A stretch of 64,000 nucleotides of DNA from positions 124,001 to 188,000 of the forward strand of contig NZ_JABGCG010000008.1 in assembly GCF_019799925.1 (NCBI RefSeq), given 5' to 3'. This DNA is from Blastococcus sp. CPCC 205250 (GTDB lineage Bacteria; Actinomycetota; Actinomycetes; Mycobacteriales; Geodermatophilaceae). Each line of letters opens with the position of its first letter. Within the stretch, counting starts at the first letter, position 1. The notes under the pieces are model-generated. The model did no database searches. It was not told the origin of the DNA and saw only the letters and a list, made by a program, of their open reading frames with translations. Both the position numbers and the translations under genes were made by a program. This document shows positions 11,249 through 18,770 of this stretch, piece by piece.

Positions 11249-12013
11249 TCAGCTCCAGTAGCGGGCCGTGCCGTCGTGCGCCGCCCGAGCGAACTCGGCC
11301 ACGGGCAGCCGCGCGAGGTCGGCGTTGAGCACCTCGACGCTCACCGTCCCTGCCCACCCGCGGTCGAGCAGCGTCGCGGCGAAGCGCTCCAGCTCGAACG
11401 TCCCCTCGCCCGGCCAGGCGCGGCGGTCCATCGTCTCGGCCCAGCCGTCGTCGGACAGTGGCTCGGGCGCGTCGGAGAACTGCACGTAGGCGACCTCGTC
11501 GAGCGGGATCCCCGCCAGCTGCTCCCACGTGCTGTCGCCGCGGCTGAAGTGCCAGGTGTCGATCACGACCGCCGCCCGGCCGGGGGCGGCAGCCGCGACC
11601 AGCTCCCGCGCCGCGGCGATCGAGGTGACCACCCCCAGGGGGCTGAACTCGACGGCCAGCCGCGCGCCGGCCTCGGCGACGACGTCCGCGCACCGGCGCA
11701 GCAGCGCAGCAGACCCCGCCGACGGGGGCGCGACCGGCACGGTGAGCACCCAGGGCGCTCCCACGGCGTCCGCCGCCGCCGCGAGCTGCCGCGCGCCGGC
11801 GAGGGTCCGCTCCTCGTTGCGGGACACCATCAGCGCCATCAGCTCGGTGCAGCGGATCCCCGCGCCGGCCAGCGCGGCGGCGGCGCCCGGGGCTGCCGCC
11901 CGGTCCACGCCCAGCCCGATGCCGGCGAAGCCCGCGCCCGCCGCGGCCGCGGTCAGCATCCCGGTGCCCGCCGTCCAGCGCCCGTCCGTCGTGAGGGCGA
12001 GGTCGACGGGCAC
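11249..12013 (-). CDS. Sugar phosphate isomerase/epimerase-like TIM-barrel protein
   Basis: 254-aa xylose-isomerase-like TIM barrel. Recognisable strands carry the metal-binding acids of the family: [29 protein letters not shown], and VSVEVLN near the end. The natural substrate is not evident; many relatives act on ketoses, inositol intermediates or hydroxypyruvate. The GTG at 12013 has TAGCCT (minus strand, 12020-12025) 6 bases upstream and no Shine-Dalgarno, indicating a leaderless transcript. It sits alone on the minus strand between DUF4233 and ndk. Confidence 0.8.
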   Translation of the reverse strand: MPVDLALTTDGRWTAGTGMLTAAAAGAGFAGIGLGVDRAAAPGAAAALAGAGIRCTELMALMVSRNEERTLAGARQLAAAADAVGAPWVLTVPVAPPSAGSAALLRRCADVVAEAGARLAVEFSPLGVVTSIAAARELVAAAAPGRAAVVIDTWHFSRGDSTWEQLAGIPLDEVAYVQFSDAPEPLSDDGWAETMDRRAWPGEGTFELERFAATLLDRGWAGTVSVEVLNADLARLPVAEFARAAHDGTARYWS

Positions 12014-12082
12014 CCGCGCAGGCTAGGGCCCCGGGGACGTCGCCGGGGCGCGGTCGCGGACGGGTGGTTAGGCTCCCGCCCC

Positions 12083-12493
12083 GTGACGGAACGCACCCTT
12101 GTCCTGGTCAAGCCCGACGGCGTCGCCCGCGGCCTGGTCGGCGAGGTGATCACGCGGCTCGAGGCGAAGGGGCTGCGCCTGGTCGCCGCCGAGTTGCGCA
12201 CGCTGACCCGCGAGGTCGCCGAGGAGCACTACGGCGAGCACCGCGAGCGGCCGTTCTTCGGCTCCCTCGTCGAGTTCATCACCGGCGGTCCGCTGCTCGC
12301 GCTGGTCGTCGAGGGGCCGCGGGCCATCGAGGCGTTCCGGGCGCTGGCCGGGGCGACCGACCCGGTGAAGGCCGCCCCCGGCACGATCCGCGGCGACCTG
12401 GCCCTCGAGGTGCAGAGCAACATCGTGCACGGCTCGGACTCCCCGGAGTCGGCCACGCGCGAGATCGGGCTGTTCTTCCCCGGCCTGGCGTAA
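12083..12493 (+). CDS. ndk: Nucleoside diphosphate kinase
   Basis: Transfers the gamma-phosphate between nucleotides through a phosphohistidine. 136 aa, with [10 protein letters not shown] at the N-terminus and the active-site His in [11 protein letters not shown] start, TAGGCT (12069-12074) 8 bases upstream, no Shine-Dalgarno: leaderless. It ends in TAA, rare in this window, and is followed by a strong hairpin. Confidence 0.97.
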   Translation: MTERTLVLVKPDGVARGLVGEVITRLEAKGLRLVAAELRTLTREVAEEHYGEHRERPFFGSLVEFITGGPLLALVVEGPRAIEAFRALAGATDPVKAAPGTIRGDLALEVQSNIVHGSDSPESATREIGLFFPGLA

Positions 12494-12504
12494 CCCCACT
12501 CCTC

Positions 12505-12544
12505 CGAGGACCCGCGCTCCGCCCCTGGCGGACGCGGGTCCTCG
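12505..12544 (+). terminator. Terminator after ndk
   Basis: 18-bp hairpin (12505-12516 plus 12518-12523 pairing with 12527-12544, one bulged C, 3-base loop) beginning 12 bases after the stop. Confidence 0.8.
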
Positions 12545-12610
12545 TCGTTCCGGGCCCGACCCGCCGCGGGGCTCTGGACGCGTCGGCGACGATGTGATGG
12601 ATTTGGAGAC

Positions 12611-13648
12611 ATGGAACGATTCGAGCTGCGGCGCCAGGACTTCCGCCTCGACGACGACCAGCAGGCCGTGCGCGAGGGGTTCGGCGACTTCTTCACCAAG
12701 CAGGTGCCGTCCTCGCTGGTGCGCGACGCGCAGCCGCTCGGCTTCGACGCCGACCTGTGGCAGCGGGTGGTCGCCATGGGCGCGACCTCGATGGGGCTGC
12801 CCGAGGAGGCCGGGGGCGACGGCGCCACGCTGGTCGACCTCGTGCTGGTCGCCGAGGAGCTCGGCCGGGTCGTGGCCCCCGTGCCGCTGGTGTCGCACGT
12901 CGTCGCCTCGCGGCTGCTCGCCCGCGCCGGCGGTGCCGGGGAGCTCCTCGCCGCCGCGGCCGAGGGGGAGCGGGTGGTCACCCTGGCCCTGCAGCCGGGA
13001 GTCGGCGGCAACCGGCAGCTCGTCCCCGACGCCGCCGTCGCGCGCGACGTGCTCGCCTGGTCGGCCGAGGGCCTGACCCTGCACACGCTCCCCGAGCCGG
13101 CCGCCCACGTGCCGAACCAGGGCTCGACGCCCCTGGCCTGGTTCGACCCCGCGGCCGGCGAGCGCACCGTGCTCGCCGCCGGTCCCGGGGCCGAGGCGCT
13201 GTTCCGCACCGCGGTCGCCGAGTGGAAGCTGCTGACCGGTGCGGCGCTGGTCGGCATTGCCGAGTCCGCGCTGCAGCTCGGGGTGGAGTTCGCCAAGAGC
13301 CGCCGCACGCTGGGGGTGGCGATCGGCGCCCTGCAGGGCGTGGCCTTCCCGCTGGCCGACGTCGTCAGCGAGATCTCCGGCGCCCGCAACCTCGTCCGCA
13401 AGGCCGCCTGGTACGCCGAGCACGAGCCGGCGACCCGCCCCGACCTGCCGCTGGTGGCCTTCGTCCACGCGGCCCGCGCCGCCACCGAGGCCGCCTGGGT
13501 CTCGGCGCACACCCAGGGCGGGCTGGGCTTCACCGTCGAGGCCGACATCAGCCTGTTCTTCCTGCGCGCCAAGGGCTGGAGCGTCCTCGGGGGCGACCCC
13601 GGCGCCGACCGCCGACACATCGCCGCCGCGCTGCTCGCCGCGGTCTGA
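12611..13648 (+). CDS. Acyl-CoA dehydrogenase family protein, small subunit
   Basis: 345-aa member of the acyl-CoA dehydrogenase family, shorter than the usual 380-400 aa. The N-terminal helical domain (residues 10-110) and C-terminal four-helix domain (from about 215: LTGAALVGIAESALQLGVEFAKSR) are clear, while the middle FAD-contacting beta-domain is short and lacks the usual YxITG-K-WITN segment. This is the pattern of the weak-binding partner in heterotetrameric dehydrogenases such as the FadE pairs of mycobacteria. It lies 14 bases upstream of a full-length paralogue, so the two probably form one complex. The substrate is unknown. Confidence 0.82.
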   Translation: MERFELRRQDFRLDDDQQAVREGFGDFFTKQVPSSLVRDAQPLGFDADLWQRVVAMGATSMGLPEEAGGDGATLVDLVLVAEELGRVVAPVPLVSHVVASRLLARAGGAGELLAAAAEGERVVTLALQPGVGGNRQLVPDAAVARDVLAWSAEGLTLHTLPEPAAHVPNQGSTPLAWFDPAAGERTVLAAGPGAEALFRTAVAEWKLLTGAALVGIAESALQLGVEFAKSRRTLGVAIGALQGVAFPLADVVSEISGARNLVRKAAWYAEHEPATRPDLPLVAFVHAARAATEAAWVSAHTQGGLGFTVEADISLFFLRAKGWSVLGGDPGADRRHIAAALLAAV

Positions 13649-13662
13649 GAGGGGACGACGAC

Positions 13663-14856
13663 ATGGATCTCGGCACCGTCGAGCTCACGCCCGAACAGGA
13701 GGCGTTCCGCCAGGAGGTGCGCGCCTTCCTCGACGAGATCGTCACCGAGGAGGTGCACGAGCACGAGCGGCGCACCGGCGACGGCTTCCACGTGGGCGTG
13801 CACCTGGCGCTGGGCAGCCGGGGCTGGCTGTTCCCCGAGTGGCCGGTGGCCGACGGCGGGGCCGGGCTGGACCGCGTCTGCCAGCGGGTCCTCGCCCTCG
13901 AGCTCGCCCGGCGGCACGTCCCGATGGTCACGCACAGCACGACCGGTCTGGTCTGGGCCGCCGTCGAGCTCTCCGCCGACCCGGAGCTGGCCGCCCGGCT
14001 CAAGCCGGAGGTCGCCGCGGGCCGGGTGCGCTTCTGCCTGGGCTACAGCGACCCGGAGGGCGGCTCGGACATCGCCGGCGCCACCCTGCGCGCGGTCCGC
14101 GACGGCGACGAGTGGGTGCTCAACGGCTCGAAGCTGTGGACCACCGGGGCCCACAACTGCCAGTACACGTTCCTCATCACCCGGACCGACCCCGAGGCGC
14201 CCAAGCACAAGGGCCTGACGATGTTCCTCGTGCCGCTGGACTCCCCGGGCGTGGAGATCCAGGCGATCCACACCTACGGCGGCGAGCGCACCAACGCCGT
14301 CTACTACACCGACGTGCACGTGTCCGACACCCACCGCATGGGCGACGTGAACGCGGGCTGGGCGACCCTGCAGGGCCCGCTGTCGGCCGAGCACGGCGCC
14401 GGCCGGCCCGACGACGGCCTGTCCGACGTCGGCATGGCGATGGGCACCCGGGAGTTCGAGGCCGCGATCGACGCCGCCGCGCGCTGGGCGAAGCACACGA
14501 CCCGGCCCGACGGCACCCTGGTCGCCGACGACCCGGCCTTCCTCGACCGGCTCGGCGCCCTCGTCGTGGAGGCCGAGGCCAGCCGGGTCACCCCCGGCCC
14601 GATGGGGCGGGTCAAGAGCTCGCTGAGCTACATCGCCGGCATCGCGGAGCTGGTCGACCTGGTGGGGCCGGAGGCGCTGCTGGCCCACGGCGCCGACGGC
14701 GCGATCGAGGGCGGCGTCCTCGACTACGCCCACCGCTTCGCCCAGGGCACCGCCACGTACGGCGGCACCACCGAGGTCTTCAAGGGCATGATCGCCCAGC
14801 ACGTCCTCGGCCTGCCGCGGCTGAACCTGCCCGGCAGCAAGCAGTGGGTGCGCTGA
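13663..14856 (+). CDS. Acyl-CoA dehydrogenase family protein, large subunit
   Basis: 397 aa. The FAD-binding signature regions are present (FCLGYSDPEGGSDIA; WVLNGSKLWTTGAHNCQY; C-terminal YGGTTEVFKGMIAQ). The Glu that serves as base in medium-chain enzymes (YEGT) is Gly here, as in enzymes that use a Glu on another helix; the Glu in SAEHGA (about residue 243) is a candidate. ATG start 14 bases after the preceding dehydrogenase gene, with GAGGGG upstream; co-expressed pair. Substrate unknown; mycobacterial pairs act on sterol side chains. Confidence 0.85.
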   Translation: MDLGTVELTPEQEAFRQEVRAFLDEIVTEEVHEHERRTGDGFHVGVHLALGSRGWLFPEWPVADGGAGLDRVCQRVLALELARRHVPMVTHSTTGLVWAAVELSADPELAARLKPEVAAGRVRFCLGYSDPEGGSDIAGATLRAVRDGDEWVLNGSKLWTTGAHNCQYTFLITRTDPEAPKHKGLTMFLVPLDSPGVEIQAIHTYGGERTNAVYYTDVHVSDTHRMGDVNAGWATLQGPLSAEHGAGRPDDGLSDVGMAMGTREFEAAIDAAARWAKHTTRPDGTLVADDPAFLDRLGALVVEAEASRVTPGPMGRVKSSLSYIAGIAELVDLVGPEALLAHGADGAIEGGVLDYAHRFAQGTATYGGTTEVFKGMIAQHVLGLPRLNLPGSKQWVR

Positions 14857-14865
14857 GGTGGACCA

Positions 14866-14890
14866 CGCCCCGGTCGGGCTGACCGGGGCG
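14866..14890. terminator. Terminator between convergent genes
   Basis: Perfect 10-bp hairpin (14866-14875 with 14881-14890, 5-base loop) 9 bases after the dehydrogenase stop. It can also act on the opposite-strand membrane-protein gene. Confidence 0.65.
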
Positions 14891-14937
14891 GTGGCGCCAC
14901 CCTGGGCGGCGCCGGCGTCGTCGGGCCGCGCTCCGGC

Positions 14938-15450
14938 TCAGCCGTCGAGGTCGGCGTCCGCCGGCTCGTCCGGAGCGGTCCAGGCCAAGTGCCAGTAGGG
15001 CAGGAGGCCGGCGGCGAACCACAGCAGGAAGCCGAGACACAGGGCCGGTACGACGTGCCCGCTGACCCCGACGACGGTGACCCCGCCGATCCAGGCGGCC
15101 AGGTGGAGCGCCGTCGCGGGCCAGGCGACGGCCACGACGGAGCGGTCACGCAACCGCTGCTGGTGCTCGTCGAGCGACCGGCCGCTCCGGTCGAACAGGC
15201 CGCGGATGCCGGCGTTCAGCACCGAGTGCAGGGGGATGAACGCCAGCATGCCCACCGTCCAGGCGACGAAGGACCATGCCGGCCAGCCGTCGTCCGTCGT
15301 GGCGGCGGCCACCGTGGCCGCGACCAGCGCAGCGAGCAGCGCGACCTCGGCGAGTGCGGCGCGGCGGCGCACCGGGCGGGTCCGTGCCCGCGTCCACCGG
15401 TCGTCGTCGAAGGTGCGGGAGAGGGAGGTCTGTTCGGGGGAGATGCTCAC
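14938..15450 (-). CDS. Small membrane protein paired with an HTH regulator
   Basis: 170-aa protein with a charged N-terminus and four hydrophobic segments (about residues 33-50, 57-77, 103-121 and 128-150). No catalytic motif recognised. The GTG overlaps the end of the upstream HTH gene by 4 bases and is preceded by GGAGGA, so the two are coupled. Pairs of a short Cro/CI-type regulator with a small membrane protein are common in actinobacteria; the function is unknown. Confidence 0.7.
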   Translation of the reverse strand: MSISPEQTSLSRTFDDDRWTRARTRPVRRRAALAEVALLAALVAATVAAATTDDGWPAWSFVAWTVGMLAFIPLHSVLNAGIRGLFDRSGRSLDEHQQRLRDRSVVAVAWPATALHLAAWIGGVTVVGVSGHVVPALCLGFLLWFAAGLLPYWHLAWTAPDEPADADLDG

Positions 15451-15713
15451 GACGTCCTCCTGAGGAGTTCCTGGCTGAGCGAGGGCAGGGGGTCCAGCGA
15501 GAAGATCGCCTCCACCGGCAGGTCGAAGAACCGGGCCATGCGCAGGGCGAGGGCCAGCGACGGGCTGTACTCGCCGCGCTCCACGTAGCCGATCGTCTGG
15601 GGGTGGACCCCCACGGCCTCGGCGAGCTCCCTGCGGCTCACGCCGCGGTCCGCGCGGAGGACGGCGATCCGGTCGTGCACCCGGTCCGCCTCGCCCTTGG
15701 GCTGTCTTCCCAT
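15447..15713 (-). CDS. Cro/CI-type HTH transcriptional regulator
   Basis: 88-aa DNA-binding protein. The helix-turn-helix is DRGVSRRELAEAVGVHPQTI (about residues 26-45), followed by ERGEYSPSLALALRMARFF, as in the HTH_3 regulators of the YozG type. The ATG at 15713 has TACGTT (minus strand, 15721-15726) 7 bases upstream and no Shine-Dalgarno, a leaderless start. A 12-base AT-rich palindrome abuts this -10 box, so autoregulation is likely. Operon with the membrane-protein gene. Confidence 0.85.
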   Translation of the reverse strand: MGRQPKGEADRVHDRIAVLRADRGVSRRELAEAVGVHPQTIGYVERGEYSPSLALALRMARFFDLPVEAIFSLDPLPSLSQELLRRTS

Positions 15714-15725
15714 GCGACCGAACGT

Positions 15726-15737
15726 AGCATTAATGCT
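15726..15737. promoter_or_regulatory. Palindromic operator at the HTH gene promoter
   Basis: AGCATTAATGCT is a perfect 12-base palindrome, notably AT-rich for this genome. It shares one base with the TACGTT -10 box of the HTH gene, where a bound repressor would block polymerase. It also lies 70 bases upstream of the divergent radical-SAM gene. Confidence 0.6.
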
Positions 15738-15807
15738 GCGAACCGCGTCGCGCAACGACTGCTCCGGACGGAGCTCGGTGGGAGTCCCCGTCTACCCTGG
15801 ACGGGTC

Positions 15808-17736
15808 ATGACTGGTGAGACGCTGTACCCGCGCCTGGAGCCCCTGCTGGCCCAGGTCCAGAAGCCCATCCAGTACGTCGGCGGTGAGCTCAACGCCCAG
15901 GTCAAGCCCTGGGAGGACGTTCCCGTCCACTGGGCGCTGATGTACCCCGACGCCTACGAGGTGGGGCTGCCCAACCAGGGCCTCATGATCCTCTACGAGG
16001 TCCTCAACGAGCGCCCCGACGCCCTGGCCGAGCGCACCTACGCCGTCTGGCCGGACCTCGCCGGGCTGATGCGGGAGGCCGGCGTCGGCCAGTTCACCGT
16101 CGACAGCCACCGCGCCGTCGCCGACTTCGACCTGCTCGGGGTCAGCTTCGCCACCGAGCTCGGCTACACGAACCTGCTCGAGGCGCTCGACCTCGCCGGC
16201 GTCCCGCTGCACGCGGTCGACCGCGACGAGACCCACCCCGTCGTCGTCGCCGGCGGGCATGCGGCGTTCAACCCCGAGCCCGTCGCCGACTTCGTCGACT
16301 GCGCCGTCCTCGGTGACGGCGAGCAGGCCGTCGGCGACATCACCGACGTCGTCAAGGCGTGGAAGGAGCAGGGCCGGCCCGGGGGCCGGGTCGAGCTGCT
16401 CGCCCGCCTGGCCCGCGTCGACGGCGTCTACGTGCCCCGCTTCTACGCCGTCTCCTACGGCCCGGACGGCACCATCGCCGCGGTCACCCGCACCCGGGAC
16501 GACGTCCCGGCCAAGGTCGGCAAGCGCACGGTCATGGACCTCGACGAGTGGCCCTACCCGAAGACCCCGCTGGTGCCGCTCGCCGAGAGCGTGCACGAGC
16601 GGATGAGCGTGGAGATCTTCCGCGGCTGCACCCGCGGCTGCCGCTTCTGCCAGGCTGGGATGATCACCCGCCCGGTGCGCGAGCGGACGATCACGGGCAT
16701 CGGCTCGATGGTCGACCAGGGGCTCAAGGCCACCGGCTACCAGGAGGTCGGGCTGCTGTCGCTGTCCAGCGCCGACCACTCCGAGATCGGGCAGCTGGCC
16801 AAGGAGCTGGCCGACCGCTACGAGGGCAGCAACACCGGCCTCTCGCTGCCGAGCACCCGCGTCGACGCCTTCAACGTGACCCTCGCGAACGAGCTCTCCC
16901 GCAACGGCCGCCGGTCGGGCCTGACCTTCGCTCCCGAGGGCGGCAGCGAGCGGATCCGCCGGGTGATCAACAAGACGGTGTCCAAGGAGGACCTCGTCCG
17001 CACGGTCACCACGGCGTACGCCAACGGCTGGACGCAGGTGAAGCTCTACTTCATGTGCGGACTCCCCACGGAGACCGACGAGGACGTCCTCGAGATCGCC
17101 GAGCTCGCCACCGAGGTCATCCGCGCCGGCCGCGAGGCCAGCGGCCGCAAGGACATCCGCTGCACGGTCTCCATCGGCGGGTTCGTGCCCAAGCCGCACA
17201 CGCCCTTCCAGTGGGCCGCGCAGGCCAGCGCCGAGACCATCGACCACCGGTTGAGGGTCCTGCGCGCGGCGATCAACGCCGACCGCCGCATCGGCCGGTC
17301 CATCGGCATGCGCTACCACGACGGCAAGCCCGGCGTCATCGAGGGACTGCTCTCCCGCGGGGACCGCCGCGTCGGCCGGGTCATCGAGCGGGTGTGGCGC
17401 GACGGCGGGAAGTTCGACGGCTGGAGCGAGCACTTCTCCTACGACCGGTGGACGGCGGCCGCGGCCGAGGAGCTGGCGGCCTTCGGCGTCGACCTCGACT
17501 GGTACACCACCCGCGAGCGCACCGAGCACGAGGTCCTGCCCTGGGACCACCTGGACTCCGGGCTGGACAAGGAGTGGCTCTGGGAGGACTGGCAGGAGGC
17601 GCTGGACGAGGAGGAGGTCAGCGACTGCCGCTGGACCCCCTGCTACGACTGCGGGGTCTGCCCGACCAACGGCACCGAGATCCAGATCGGGCCGACCGGG
17701 CGCAGCCTGCTGCCGCTGACCGTCGTGGGTTCCTGA
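15808..17736 (+). CDS. TIGR03960 family B12-binding/radical SAM protein
   Basis: 642-aa protein with an N-terminal B12-binding-like region (about 40-240; HWALMYPDAYEVGLPNQGL) and a radical-SAM domain whose cluster motif is CTRGCRFC (near residue 272). The C-terminus carries further cysteines (CRWTPCYDCGVC). The family is widespread and always next to the DUF2344 protein that follows; its reaction is not established to my knowledge. The ATG has TACCCT (15793-15798) 9 bases upstream, suggesting a leaderless or near-leaderless transcript. Followed after 15 bases by its partner. Confidence 0.9.
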   Translation: MTGETLYPRLEPLLAQVQKPIQYVGGELNAQVKPWEDVPVHWALMYPDAYEVGLPNQGLMILYEVLNERPDALAERTYAVWPDLAGLMREAGVGQFTVDSHRAVADFDLLGVSFATELGYTNLLEALDLAGVPLHAVDRDETHPVVVAGGHAAFNPEPVADFVDCAVLGDGEQAVGDITDVVKAWKEQGRPGGRVELLARLARVDGVYVPRFYAVSYGPDGTIAAVTRTRDDVPAKVGKRTVMDLDEWPYPKTPLVPLAESVHERMSVEIFRGCTRGCRFCQAGMITRPVRERTITGIGSMVDQGLKATGYQEVGLLSLSSADHSEIGQLAKELADRYEGSNTGLSLPSTRVDAFNVTLANELSRNGRRSGLTFAPEGGSERIRRVINKTVSKEDLVRTVTTAYANGWTQVKLYFMCGLPTETDEDVLEIAELATEVIRAGREASGRKDIRCTVSIGGFVPKPHTPFQWAAQASAETIDHRLRVLRAAINADRRIGRSIGMRYHDGKPGVIEGLLSRGDRRVGRVIERVWRDGGKFDGWSEHFSYDRWTAAAAEELAAFGVDLDWYTTRERTEHEVLPWDHLDSGLDKEWLWEDWQEALDEEEVSDCRWTPCYDCGVCPTNGTEIQIGPTGRSLLPLTVVGS

Positions 17737-17751
17737 GATGGGCAGCTGACC

Positions 17752-18519
17752 GTGGCCCGCCAGCCCGACGGGCCGCCCCCGCCCCCGACCGTGCAGAAGC
17801 TGCGGCTGCGCTACACCAAGCGCGGGCCGCTGCGCTTCGCCTCGCACCGTGACCTGGCGCGGGCGCTGGAGCGCGCGCTGCGCCGGGCGCAGGTGCCCAT
17901 GGCGTTCTCCGCCGGCTTCAGCCCGCACCCGAAGATCAGCTACGTCGGCGCCGCCCCGACGGGCGCGGCCAGCGAGGCCGAGTACCTCGAGATCGGCGTG
18001 ACCCGGCCCTGCGACCCGGAGGCCGTGCGGCTCGCCCTGGACGCCTCTCTGCCGACGGGCATCGACGTCGTCGACTGCGTCGCGGCGCAGGAGGGCACCG
18101 GCTCCCTGGCCGAGCGGATCGACGCCTCGGTATGGCGCATCGAGCTGGCCGGGGTCGAGCCCGCCGAGCTCGGCTCGGCCCTGGCGGCGTTCCTCGCCCG
18201 CGACGTCGTGACCATCGCGCGGCGCATGAAGGACGGCCTCCGGGACGTCGACGCCCGCGCTGCAGTGGCTGCGGCGACCGCGGGCGGGGAACCCGGCTGT
18301 GCCATAATGACGGTGGTCGTCCGGCTGGTGACGCCGGCTGTTCGACCAGACGACGTGGTGGCCGCCCTGGCTGCCGTCGCCGACCTGCGCCCGCCGTCGC
18401 CCTCCCGGGCCGTGCGTGAGGCGCAGGGCCGGCTCGACGACACCGGGACGGTGGCCGACCCGCTCGGGCCCGACCGGCTCGCGAGCACCCACTGCCAGGG
18501 GGAGCGCGCAACGGTCTGA
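17752..18519 (+). CDS. TIGR03936 / DUF2344 radical-SAM-associated protein
   Basis: 255 aa. The family core is VQKLRLRYTKRGPLRFASHRDLARALERALRRA near the start, then FSAGFSPHPKISY and GAASEAEYLEI. It is the usual partner, sometimes fused, of the preceding radical-SAM protein, and precedes rne in actinobacteria. Around 18303 the frame contains the sequence CATAAT using ATA, a rare Ile codon here; it may double as an internal -10 for rne. Confidence 0.88.
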   Translation: MARQPDGPPPPPTVQKLRLRYTKRGPLRFASHRDLARALERALRRAQVPMAFSAGFSPHPKISYVGAAPTGAASEAEYLEIGVTRPCDPEAVRLALDASLPTGIDVVDCVAAQEGTGSLAERIDASVWRIELAGVEPAELGSALAAFLARDVVTIARRMKDGLRDVDARAAVAAATAGGEPGCAIMTVVVRLVTPAVRPDDVVAALAAVADLRPPSPSRAVREAQGRLDDTGTVADPLGPDRLASTHCQGERATV

Positions 18520-18770
18520 GTCGCGGAGCGCCCGCGCCGTCGCGCGCCACGGCTGCCAGACGTGACGCACCGAGAGCCAGCACCACGCTTTCCCGCAGGA
18601 CCGCACCACCGGCCCCTCGCCGCGGCAACCGTCGCGCGGGGGCCGTCCACAGACTTAGCAGGACGGACGCTCCGCGTCAGATCCGTGGGGACGTCCGACC
18701 CGCCCAACCCGTGCCCCTGCGCGGCCGCCGTATCGGCGCCCGGGGGCACCACACAGGAGGCGAGCCCTTC

